DNA of 64,000 nucleotides. Origin: Stenotrophomonas maltophilia (GTDB taxonomy: Bacteria; Pseudomonadota; Gammaproteobacteria; Xanthomonadales; Xanthomonadaceae). Made by a program: the position numbers and the translations under genes. Every line of letters starts with the position of its first letter. The stretch's first letter is position 1. Positions 16,777 through 24,358 of the stretch are shown here, piece by piece. The notes beneath the pieces were generated by a model. It had not been told where the DNA came from, did not search any database, and saw only the letters and a list, made by a program, of their open reading frames with translations. The stretch lies in the NCBI RefSeq assembly GCF_025642255.1, contig NZ_CP106759.1, positions 2,073,501 to 2,137,500 on the forward strand, read 5' to 3'.

Positions 16777-18240
16777 ATGAGCCCGCCCTCCCCCGCCCGC
16801 TTCCGGCCTGCGTCGACGCTTCGGCAAGCTGCCGGTGTCGCGGCAACCCAGCTGACCTTGATGTGGCGTGAGCGGCGCCTGCCGTGGCTCGCCCTGGTCC
16901 TGCTGCTGCTTGCGGGCGCATCCGTTGCCACGGGTGCCGCGCGCCTGTCCCTGCAGGCGCAGGAGCGCCAGGCCATAGCAGCGGAGGAAGCGCGGCTGTG
17001 GGACGGCCAGGGCGTGATCGATCCCCATGCCGCGGCGCATGTGGGACGCGCCATTCCCGCACCGGTGCGCCCCCTGGCCGCGCTCGATCCGGGACTGACC
17101 GATGTACTGGGCACCTCGGTGTTCATCGAAGGTCACGCACAGAACCCGGCCAGGCATCGCGCGATGGACGCGGGTACCGCCCTCAGCCGGTTCGACGGTT
17201 TCTCTGCCGCCTGGGCGCTGCAGGTAGTAGCGCCGCTGCTCATCATCCTTGCCGGCTTCGCCACGCTGTCCGGTGACGTCGCCCGCGAAACCCTTCGCCA
17301 GGAACTCGGCACCGGGGCGTCGCCTGCGGTGCTGATCATCGGCCGATTGATTGCTCTGGCAAGTGCTTCCCTGCTGCTGGTGCTTGCCATGCTGGCGGCG
17401 ACGGTTCCCGCTGTGGCGGGACAGAACGCCGGCTGGATGGACATCGCCGCGCTGCTGGCCATGTGCGCGGCCTACGGACTCTATCTGCTGGTGTTCTGTG
17501 CCCTCACGGTCGGTGTCTCGGCGTTGTCCAGCTCGGCGCGGACCTCGCTGGTGGTGCTGCTGGGGTTCTGGGTGGTAGCCACCGTGCTGGTGCCACGAAT
17601 GGCGCCAGCGGTGGCCGAATCGCTGGATCCCACGCCCAGCGCGCCGGCATTCAGGGCCGCCGTGACGGAAGAGGCGGAGAACGGAGTGGATGGCCATGAC
17701 CCTGCGGACAAGCGGCTGGACGCCCTGCGACACGCGCTGATGGCGCGCTACCAGGTCGACACGGTGGAAGAGCTTCCCGTCAACTTCCGGGGCGTGGCCC
17801 TGGAGTTCGCAGAGAGGAACTCGACGGACACCTACAACCGCCACTTCGAGCGGATCCATGCGACCTATCGGCAGCAGCAAGCAACACAGCGCGCATTCGC
17901 CTTCGTTTCTCCGGCCATCGCGCTGCAGTCATGGTCACGCGCATTCGCCCGCACCGATTTTGCGGCGCACCTGGCCTTCCTGCAGAGCGTGGAAGACTAC
18001 CGCTACCGCCTGATCCAGGCACTCAATGCGGAAGTGAAGCAGCACAAGGCGCCGCAGGGGGAGAAGCATCGTGCCGACATCGCGACCCTCACCCGGTCCG
18101 TGGCCTACACGCCGGGGCAACAGTGCCTGGCCGGCATTGCCGCGGCACAGGCGGCGAACGTGGCCATTCTGCTGGGCTGGGTGCTGCTGGCGCTTGGACT
18201 GGTGTTCTTCTCGGCCCGGCGCCTGGGGACGACTCCATGA
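16777..18240 (+). CDS. ABC-2 type permease, subunit 1 (DUF3526-like)
   Basis: A 487-residue integral membrane protein with a first helix at about residues 36-55, a long periplasmic segment (about 60-140), four or five central helices (LQVVAPLLIILAGFATLSGDV onward), a second large soluble loop (about 280-430) and a final helix near the C-terminus. This two-domain layout with big loops is that of DUF3526-containing permeases that pair with a second permease and a stand-alone ATPase. The start follows the receptor stop by five bases and the stop overlaps the next start (ATGA), indicating coupled translation. Confidence 0.78.
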   Translation: MSPPSPARFRPASTLRQAAGVAATQLTLMWRERRLPWLALVLLLLAGASVATGAARLSLQAQERQAIAAEEARLWDGQGVIDPHAAAHVGRAIPAPVRPLAALDPGLTDVLGTSVFIEGHAQNPARHRAMDAGTALSRFDGFSAAWALQVVAPLLIILAGFATLSGDVARETLRQELGTGASPAVLIIGRLIALASASLLLVLAMLAATVPAVAGQNAGWMDIAALLAMCAAYGLYLLVFCALTVGVSALSSSARTSLVVLLGFWVVATVLVPRMAPAVAESLDPTPSAPAFRAAVTEEAENGVDGHDPADKRLDALRHALMARYQVDTVEELPVNFRGVALEFAERNSTDTYNRHFERIHATYRQQQATQRAFAFVSPAIALQSWSRAFARTDFAAHLAFLQSVEDYRYRLIQALNAEVKQHKAPQGEKHRADIATLTRSVAYTPGQQCLAGIAAAQAANVAILLGWVLLALGLVFFSARRLGTTP

Positions 18241-19595
18241 GCAGTCTTTCCGTTGCCGGCCATGAGGTGCGCAGGCTGCTGCGCGATCGGGCGCTGCCCA
18301 CCCTGCTGACGCTGCTGCTGGCGCTGGCCGCCTACGCCGCGTGGAATGGCAGGGCGTGGGTCGAACAGCGTAACGCCGCCATCGGCGTGATCCAGCTCGA
18401 AGAGCAGCACACCCATGACCGCAGCCGGGGGTTCGTCGGCAAGGCGCCCTCGGTGTTGCCGCGCGTCCAACCCGTGCTACCGCCGGCTGCGATGGCGTCG
18501 GTGTCGATCGGGCAGGCGGAGGCCTATCCCTATACGGCGGATGTGGTGGCGCTGGGCGATCGCACCCAGCTTTTCAGGAACGTGTGGGCCGACATCGGCA
18601 ATCCGGCAGCGCGGGCCGCAGGCCGGTTCGATCTGGCGTTCGTCATCGTCTTTCTGCTGCCCTTGGTCATCCTGGCAGCCAGTTATGACCTCTGGGCCCG
18701 CGAGCGCGAGCGTGGCATCGCTGCGCTGGTACTGTCGCAGCCGGTCGCGGCGGGACGGCTGATTGCGGTAAAGGCGCTGGCCCGGGGCGCAGTGGTGCTG
18801 CTGCCTGCGGGAGTGATCCTGGTCGGCGCGGCGGCGTGGTCCGGTGCGGAGAGCCTTGCCGGCCTCGGCCTGCTCTCGCTGGTCATCCTCGCCTATGGCG
18901 GCTTCTGGCTGGCGGTGGCGGTGCTGATCGGCTGTTTCGCCCGGCGCACCACGGAGGCGGCCATTGCGGCCGGCGGAGTGTGGTTGCTGATCGTGGTGAT
19001 GGCCCCGTCGTTGACCCTCGCCGCAGTGAATCTGGCCGTTCCGCCGCCATCACAGATGCAGCTCGCGACCGACGTGAAGGCGCGGCTGGCCGCAACGGCC
19101 AGGCAACAGACACTCCATCGCCGCAGTGCTTCAACGGCTGTACGTTCTTCGACACCGGTGATTCCGGACCATGTGCGTGAGGCCTATGCCGACCTGCTGG
19201 CGACCGATCTCGACCTTGCGCCGCTGATCGAATCGCATGAGCGGGCGCAGGATGCACGCCGCCGGGTGCTGGACAACGTGCGGTTGCTGATGCCCGCGGT
19301 CGCAGTACAGGACGCGCTGGACCGCATCGCCGGCTCGGACGCGGATCGCGCGCTCGCCTTCCAGGACCAGGTTCATGCGTTCTGGCAGGCCCGTCGGTTG
19401 CTGCACAAGGCGTACCTGGATCGCGACGCGCCGCAGACACTTGCCGAATATGAAGCCCTGCCCCGCTTCCGGTTCGTGGAGCCGGCCGGCGTGGGCCGGC
19501 GTGGAGTGCGTGCCGATCTCGCGGCGTTGCTCGCCGCCACCCTGATTCTGCTGATCGCCGCCGGATCGATGCGTCGCCGGTTGGCGGCCCCTTGA
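18237..19595 (+). CDS. ABC-2 type permease, subunit 2 (DUF3526-like)
   Basis: A 452-residue protein of the same architecture as its upstream neighbour: N-terminal helix (RALPTLLTLLLALAAYAAW), periplasmic loop, then a helix bundle beginning LAFVIVFLLPLVILAASYDLWARERERG, which is the ABC-2 permease core with its coupling region, a second soluble loop (about 280-420) and a C-terminal helix ending RRRLAAP. The start at 18237 overlaps the previous stop. With the ATPase that follows it should form a heterodimeric transporter. Confidence 0.8.
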   Translation: MSSLSVAGHEVRRLLRDRALPTLLTLLLALAAYAAWNGRAWVEQRNAAIGVIQLEEQHTHDRSRGFVGKAPSVLPRVQPVLPPAAMASVSIGQAEAYPYTADVVALGDRTQLFRNVWADIGNPAARAAGRFDLAFVIVFLLPLVILAASYDLWARERERGIAALVLSQPVAAGRLIAVKALARGAVVLLPAGVILVGAAAWSGAESLAGLGLLSLVILAYGGFWLAVAVLIGCFARRTTEAAIAAGGVWLLIVVMAPSLTLAAVNLAVPPPSQMQLATDVKARLAATARQQTLHRRSASTAVRSSTPVIPDHVREAYADLLATDLDLAPLIESHERAQDARRRVLDNVRLLMPAVAVQDALDRIAGSDADRALAFQDQVHAFWQARRLLHKAYLDRDAPQTLAEYEALPRFRFVEPAGVGRRGVRADLAALLAATLILLIAAGSMRRRLAAP

Positions 19596-19604
19596 GGAGC
19601 CCAC

Positions 19605-20315
19605 ATGCTTTCTGCAAAGAACCTGGTCAAGGAACACGGCACCCACCGGGCACTCGACGACGTCAGCTTCGAGGTGGGACCCGGCGAGATCTTCTGTCTG
19701 CTCGGAGCCAACGGTGCGGGAAAATCGACCACGATCAAGCTCTTTCTGGGCTTCCTCACCCCTACCTCCGGATCCGCGGAAGTCGATGGACTCAGCGCGC
19801 ACCGGCACCCGCAGGAGGTGCGACGCAGGCTGCTGTACATCCCCGAGACCGTGGCGCTGTACGACGAGCTGTCCGGTCTTGAGAACCTGGACTACTTCGC
19901 GCGTCTGGCCGGCGTGGACGACCGCTCACCCGCCCGGCTGCGGGATGCACTGAGTACAGCGGGCCTGGCGCCGGATGTCTTCGGACGACGCGTGGGCCTC
20001 TACTCCAAGGGCATGCGGCAGAAGGTCGGCATTGCCCTGGCCATCGTCAAGGACGCCAAGGCACTGCTGCTTGACGAGCCAACCTCCGGCCTCGACCCCA
20101 CCGCGTCGGCCGAGTTCCATGACCTGATCGTGCGGCAGCGTGATCGTGGCACCGCCATCCTGATGGCCACGCACGATCTGTTCCGCGCCCGCGAGGTGGC
20201 CACCACGATCGGCCTCATGCAGGCCGGGCGGCTGCGCAGGACATTGGATGCCACCACCATCACCGCCAACGATCTTGAGAGCCTGTACCTCGAGGAGATG
20301 AGCCGGAGCGCCTAG
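19605..20315 (+). CDS. ABC transporter ATP-binding protein
   Basis: A 236-residue ATPase with Walker A GANGAGKST (34-42), signature YSKGMRQK (133-140) and Walker B ALLLDEPTSGLDP (153-165), the pattern of ABC-2 export ATPases of the NatA/CcmA class. GAGGAG lies 7 bases ahead of the ATG. Last gene of the receptor-permease-permease-ATPase operon, ending with a four-base convergent overlap onto the cyclase gene. It could energise peptide export, immunity, or processing of the imported ligand in the periplasm. Confidence 0.9.
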   Translation: MLSAKNLVKEHGTHRALDDVSFEVGPGEIFCLLGANGAGKSTTIKLFLGFLTPTSGSAEVDGLSAHRHPQEVRRRLLYIPETVALYDELSGLENLDYFARLAGVDDRSPARLRDALSTAGLAPDVFGRRVGLYSKGMRQKVGIALAIVKDAKALLLDEPTSGLDPTASAEFHDLIVRQRDRGTAILMATHDLFRAREVATTIGLMQAGRLRRTLDATTITANDLESLYLEEMSRSA

Positions 20316-22153
20316 GCGACTCCGGCTCCCTGCCCTGCGGGCCGCTCTGCCCAGCGCCTGAGCCAGGCTTCGATGTTGACCTGCGGGCCGAAGATGCCGA
20401 GCACCTGCGACGAATGATCCGGGCCGACCCGGCGGATGCCAGCGTCGGCCGAGGCGCTGTCGATGTACCCACGCCGGGCCAGCAGCCCATCGACAAGCAG
20501 GCTGCGGATGAACGCCTGATGGCCCTGGGTGACCGCGACCGAATGATCGTCGAGGTAGGACTTCACCTTCCGCGACAGCAGAGCGTCCGGCAGCAGCCCC
20601 TGCAAGGCACGCCGTGCGATCGTCCGGTCCTCCGCGTCCGCCATGAGCAGACGCAGCGGCATGCGCGCGAACAGTTCGACCAGCGGTTGTGCGCTGATCG
20701 GAGAGACACCGTGCCAGCGACCCGCTCCCTCGAACGGATCAAGGACGCTGGTCGGAAACACCATCCGGCTGATATGCGCAAGCTTGTACGGTGACACCTC
20801 ATGGCCTTCGTTGCGCGCATGGCGCAGCCAGGCCGGTGGCGTGACGTCCTGCTCGGTCGCGTCGACCTTCACCCATTCGCAGGGGTTTCCCCAGCGACCG
20901 TTGATGCTGGCCGGCCGCCTGAGCAGCCCATGGATCACCGCATCCTTGAGGACGCCATAAAGCGAATCGCCCGACTGTGCGGTTTCAAAGGCGACCCGGA
21001 AGAAGTGGCGGTCGATGCCGCGCCGCCAGGCATGGTCGATCGCCGCAGCGTTGCCCTTGAAGCGCAGGAAGACCGCGTCGCCGCCGACGCCGGTGAACTG
21101 CACGGTATCTGCGTCAAAGGCGACATCACGGCGATGCAGAAGGTAGCCCGAGCAATGTGCCGGCCGCGCCGTCCGCGGGAAGGTCATGATTTCTTCCAGC
21201 GCGCAGTGGGGTTGCCGCCGGTACTCGACGAACCCGCAGCGCCGGCCCGACGACTCACTGGCACCGGCCACCGCCATGCGGGCGAACATCCGCTCATCGG
21301 CACCGATGCCGTCGTCATAGTGGTGGACACAGTCCACTTCCGGCATGGAAGGTGCGTGCAGCAGGCCGGCGAGGATGATGGAGGAATCCAGCCCACCCGA
21401 CAGCTGCAGCTGGATACGCCGGTGCCGGCTGGCCAGGGCACCGATGCAGCCCAGCAGCGTGGAGCGCGCGAGCTGCACCGCCTCCTGCAGGTCTTCGATC
21501 GGTTCGTCGCGGGCCAGGCGCACGATGTCCCAGTGGCACTGCCGGCTGACCGGCTCGCCATCGCGGATCGAAACGGCCTCCCCGGCCTCGATGGCGGTGA
21601 CCTCCCTGAAGCCGGTCTGCAACCCGTCACGGAACGGAAACAGCAGCGAGTAGGACAGGAAGGGCCAGTCGATGCTGAAATCGCGCAGGCCCAGTGCAAG
21701 GCAGTCTTCCATGCTGGAGAAGACCACCGTCAGCTGATCCGCCGTCGTCATGTAACAGGGAATTTCAGCGGTGGGATCACGCAGGACGAACCAGCTCAAT
21801 GACTGCGGCTGGTAGCCGAACGCTACATAGCGGCCCCAGTAGTGCTGCACGAGGGTTTTTCCCTGCGTGCCGCAGGCCGCATCGGCGGCGGCCGCATCCA
21901 GTGGCACGCGCGCGGGCACGGTATCCCGGCCGAAATTCCTGTCGAACAGCGCGCCGAGCACGACCAGCGAGCCGCAGCGGCTGCAGTCCAGGTAGCCCGG
22001 GTTGTCACTCTGGACATAGATCGCGGCGCCGTGGTCGTTCATCACGCAGGTGACGCCGGCGTGCATGGCCTCGATGCGCTGCATCGCCTGCTGCGCCCGG
22101 GCGGTTGCGGAGTCGCAGGAGGTGTTCCAGAGCACGGCGATGTATCGATACAT
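20312..22153 (-). CDS. Lasso peptide macrolactam synthetase (C protein, asparagine synthetase-like)
   Basis: A 613-residue homologue of asparagine synthetase B that adenylates the ring Asp/Glu side chain of the precursor and lets the N-terminal amine attack it. The ATP-pyrophosphatase motif LSGGLDSS is at residues 251-258, and EGAGRWHGVSPISAQPLVELFARMP is the C-terminal family segment. The N-terminal glutaminase-like domain lacks the catalytic Cys2 (starts MYRYIAV), as expected for lasso cyclases, which do not use glutamine. It starts 13 bp after the B gene with GAGG upstream, in the order A-B-C on the minus strand. Confidence 0.92.
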   Translation of the reverse strand: MYRYIAVLWNTSCDSATARAQQAMQRIEAMHAGVTCVMNDHGAAIYVQSDNPGYLDCSRCGSLVVLGALFDRNFGRDTVPARVPLDAAAADAACGTQGKTLVQHYWGRYVAFGYQPQSLSWFVLRDPTAEIPCYMTTADQLTVVFSSMEDCLALGLRDFSIDWPFLSYSLLFPFRDGLQTGFREVTAIEAGEAVSIRDGEPVSRQCHWDIVRLARDEPIEDLQEAVQLARSTLLGCIGALASRHRRIQLQLSGGLDSSIILAGLLHAPSMPEVDCVHHYDDGIGADERMFARMAVAGASESSGRRCGFVEYRRQPHCALEEIMTFPRTARPAHCSGYLLHRRDVAFDADTVQFTGVGGDAVFLRFKGNAAAIDHAWRRGIDRHFFRVAFETAQSGDSLYGVLKDAVIHGLLRRPASINGRWGNPCEWVKVDATEQDVTPPAWLRHARNEGHEVSPYKLAHISRMVFPTSVLDPFEGAGRWHGVSPISAQPLVELFARMPLRLLMADAEDRTIARRALQGLLPDALLSRKVKSYLDDHSVAVTQGHQAFIRSLLVDGLLARRGYIDSASADAGIRRVGPDHSSQVLGIFGPQVNIEAWLRRWAERPAGQGAGVA

Positions 22154-22166
22154 GCGTGAGGCGCCT

Positions 22167-22868
22167 CTACAGCACCAGGATGGGAACCATCCGGCGCAGG
22201 TTGAAGGGGATATCGGTCAGGACCTGATCGCCGTGCTGTAGCCAGCAGTGCGCCGCGAAGGGCTGGGTCCTGACCGCGAACACCCAGTCCGCGACGATTC
22301 CATGCCTGAACAGGAATTCGCGCATCGCCAGGCAGTAGAGAAAGCACTCGTCCGTCTTCCTGAAGGCCAACGGCCGCAGCCAGTCGAACACCCGGACGCG
22401 CAGGGCCAGCTCCTGCACGCCTACGTCCGTGCGCTGTGATCCCTGCGCACGCCTGCGCGCCGAGGACACTGTTTGGCTGAAAGGAAGGAACGTCCTGCTG
22501 CATCCGGCACGCATGCACGCAGCCATGAATCTGCGGACGTCACGTGCGGTGATGCGCGGACAACCGCGAGGTTCACCGTCGCGTATCCAGTGGCGCGGCA
22601 GCGCGATCGAAGCACTGGTCGCGGCTTTGCCTCGCTGCGGATCGTCGGTGATCAGCCCGCGTTGCAGCAGCGACTGCAACAGATCCGGCATCCGCCGGCC
22701 GTCTGCCGGCAACGGCCAACCCAGCACCAGCCCGCCCAGGCTGGCAGCACGATGGCGGTCGAGCGACAGGTATTTTCCCGTCGCCTGGTCCAGGATCACC
22801 ATTGCATCGCCGGTGACACAGACATGGGCCTGCTTCGACAGGAAATAGCGCGCCGCAGGCTGTTCCAT
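22167..22868 (-). CDS. Lasso peptide leader-binding/leader peptidase fusion (B protein)
   Basis: A 233-residue fused B protein. Residues 1-80 have the PqqD-like recognition fold (VCVTGDAMVILDQATGKYLSLD), which binds the precursor leader. Residues 95-233 are the transglutaminase-like protease, with Cys175 in DECFLYCLAM, His207 in AAHCW and Asp219 in VLTDI. The spacings 175-207-219 equal those of the McjB triad Cys150-His182-Asp194. Cleavage would occur after the leader Thr-Lys pair. A 78-bp spacer containing a strong hairpin separates it from the precursor gene. Confidence 0.92.
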   Translation of the reverse strand: MEQPAARYFLSKQAHVCVTGDAMVILDQATGKYLSLDRHRAASLGGLVLGWPLPADGRRMPDLLQSLLQRGLITDDPQRGKAATSASIALPRHWIRDGEPRGCPRITARDVRRFMAACMRAGCSRTFLPFSQTVSSARRRAQGSQRTDVGVQELALRVRVFDWLRPLAFRKTDECFLYCLAMREFLFRHGIVADWVFAVRTQPFAAHCWLQHGDQVLTDIPFNLRRMVPILVL

Positions 22869-22897
22869 TACGTGATCTCTTCAGTCCAGGCGGAGAA

Positions 22898-22924
22898 GCG
22901 GTGCATGCGCAGGGCATGCACCGC
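22898..22924 (-). terminator. Perfect 11-bp hairpin between lasso A and B genes
   Basis: GCGGTGCATGC and GCATGCACCGC flank a five-base loop, starting 23 bases after the precursor stop codon on the transcribed strand. Hairpins at this position in proteobacterial lasso operons are thought to hold back transcription or protect the precursor message so that the peptide is made in excess over its enzymes. No T-run follows, so partial termination or message stabilisation is more likely than full stop. Confidence 0.6.
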
Positions 22925-22946
22925 AGGTCATGCATGCCGCAGTGGA

Positions 22947-23108
22947 TCAGGGCGAGGTGGTCGGGAACACGCCATCCCACAAGGTGCCGTGGTTGTGTGC
23001 CTTGGTTTCCGAAACCACCGAGCCCAGCTCGATCAGATCACCGCCCACACCCTGGCCTTCAGGGTTCTGCTGTCCTGCCACTACACCCAGCTCAATCAGC
23101 TCGTTCAT
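22947..23108 (-). CDS. Lasso peptide precursor (A gene), 53 residues
   Basis: GAGGAG is seven bases ahead of the ATG. The leader contains L25-x3-G29-x5-T35, exactly the recognition pattern LxxxGxxxxxT, with Thr35 at the required -2 position. The predicted 17-residue core is AHNHGTLWDGVFPTTSP: ring of nine residues closed between the Ala1 amine and the Asp9 side chain, eight-residue tail. Ala at position 1 is less common than Gly. His2 and His4 in the ring could bind metal. The leader carries a second, older-looking copy of the motif (ELIELGVV at 3-10, compared with DLIELGSVV at 24-32) that lacks the Thr. Calculated monoisotopic mass of the cyclised core is about 1817.85 Da. First gene of the A-B-C operon. 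Confidence 0.88.
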   Translation of the reverse strand: MNELIELGVVAGQQNPEGQGVGGDLIELGSVVSETKAHNHGTLWDGVFPTTSP

Positions 23109-23199
23109 GAACATCTCCTCTTGTCAGTGGATGTATCCGGGCGTCGTGCCACGGATACGGAGCAGCCAAGCCACCATCGCTGCGCGTGTTGCTAAGCGA

Positions 23200-23228
23200 T
23201 TGCCGTCAAGGCATGCAAATGTTACGAT
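23200..23228 (+). promoter_or_regulatory. Candidate sigma-70 promoter for the ParB-motif gene
   Basis: TTGCCG (23200-23205), a 17-base spacer and TACGAT (23223-23228). The -10 element sits inside the palindrome at 23219-23235, so a repressor bound there would block RNA polymerase. Confidence 0.4.
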
Positions 23229-23238
23229 ATAACATATT
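23216..23238. promoter_or_regulatory. Zur-box-like operator at the lasso precursor promoter
   Basis: ATGTTA-CGATA-TAACAT (23219-23235) is a perfect 6-5-6 inverted repeat, and the 23-bp window agrees with the enterobacterial Zur consensus at 18 of 23 positions. It lies 108 bp upstream of the precursor start and 65 bp upstream of the divergent gene at 23301. Its near-twin is at 14329-14345 between the exporter and the receptor, so the whole cluster appears to answer to one regulator, for which Zur (zinc repressor) is the best match. Confidence 0.55.
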
Positions 23239-23300
23239 ATTTCAGTGTGACGACTGTCGCTGTCCGGCAACGTCGACACGCCTTCTCGAAGGGGAAATGG

Positions 23301-24227
23301 ATGAGCGACCCGACCAGTGACGATGGCCTTGAGCCCACCCTTCTGCTCAAAGGACCGTTCCCGCTGCCGAGGTTCATCCGCTTCATCAGAGAGCGATGCC
23401 CGCCCGGATGCTTCGATGAGGCGATGCTGGTGGAGGAATGGAAGAACGCCCGCGCCGACGCGCTGCGCCAGCTGAAGGAAGAGGCCAACGACGCCGACGC
23501 GGTCGAGGTGCATGCACTTCCTGCGGAGATGGCGGCGCTGGCCGACCACGCGCCACGCCAACCGTCGATGCACCGCATGACGAACAACGTGCCGCGCGCA
23601 TGGCAGATGATCGAGATCGACCGGCTGGTGGTCTTCCAGGAGTGCATCAACCTGCGCCATGTCAGCGAGCTTGCCGCGGCCTTCCCCGCCTCCCCCACGG
23701 CACAGGACATCATGGAGCTGGTTGCACGCAACGGGCGGCACGCTCACCCGCCGGTCCGCGCGTCCCGGTCCGAAGGCAGCTACACCTTTGCGTCCAGCTC
23801 CAACGACCTGCGCTTTCTGGACGTGGCGACGATCGACCCGTCCGCCATCGCCGGCTACGAACCCTTCGGTGCAGCCAGCCACGCGCTGGTCATCTATCTG
23901 GGTTTCAGCGACAACCTCGTCAGTGCCACCCGGATCGGCAACCGCCTGATCCTGACCAATGGCTCCCATCGCCTGTACCTGCTGCGCCAGCTTGGGCTCC
24001 GCCATGTACCGTGCCTGGTGACTGACGCCTCCGACAGCGACTTCAGTGACGTGCTGTTGCCGGCAGCAGTCAAGCAGGACCGTGCGTTCTATCTGGGCTC
24101 GGCACGGCCGCCGTTGTTCAGGGACTACTTCGATCCACGCCTGACCCGCATCGTGCCGGTGATCCGCAAGAACTATGCGCTGCGGGCCACGCTGGACCTG
24201 CAGAGGATCACGGTGCCGGCGGTGTAG
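23301..24227 (+). CDS. Unknown protein with ParB/sulfiredoxin-like motif, lasso cluster accessory
   Basis: A 308-residue cytoplasmic protein with no signal peptide or membrane helix. The recognisable part is GNRLILTNGSHRLYLLRQLGLRHVPCLV (about residues 213-240), which follows the ParB/Srx-fold pattern NGxHRxxALRxxG; the rest, including the WQMIEIDRLVVFQECINLRHV and GSYTFASSSNDLRFLDV segments, I do not recognise. ATG 23301 has AAGGGGA just upstream; a GTG at 23247 is in frame. It diverges from the precursor gene across the shared operator, so it is very likely part of the system. It is not a standard lasso gene (not kinase, methyltransferase, isopeptidase or transporter). Confidence 0.75.
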   Translation: MSDPTSDDGLEPTLLLKGPFPLPRFIRFIRERCPPGCFDEAMLVEEWKNARADALRQLKEEANDADAVEVHALPAEMAALADHAPRQPSMHRMTNNVPRAWQMIEIDRLVVFQECINLRHVSELAAAFPASPTAQDIMELVARNGRHAHPPVRASRSEGSYTFASSSNDLRFLDVATIDPSAIAGYEPFGAASHALVIYLGFSDNLVSATRIGNRLILTNGSHRLYLLRQLGLRHVPCLVTDASDSDFSDVLLPAAVKQDRAFYLGSARPPLFRDYFDPRLTRIVPVIRKNYALRATLDLQRITVPAV

Positions 24228-24358
24228 CGCAAAGCATCGGAACAATCCGGCACCTCCCACCTCCAGCCCTGCGGCGGCGTTTCATCACAGCCGCGCGGCC
24301 GCCCTGGCGCCAGACAAGGCTGCTGAAGAAGCGTGAGAGCATTCGACCGCCGACGCAA

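Noticed and set aside
20312..22153. Asparagine synthetase B for primary metabolism
   Set aside because: The glutaminase Cys2 is missing and the gene sits directly behind lasso precursor and leader peptidase genes, so the cyclase reading is preferred.
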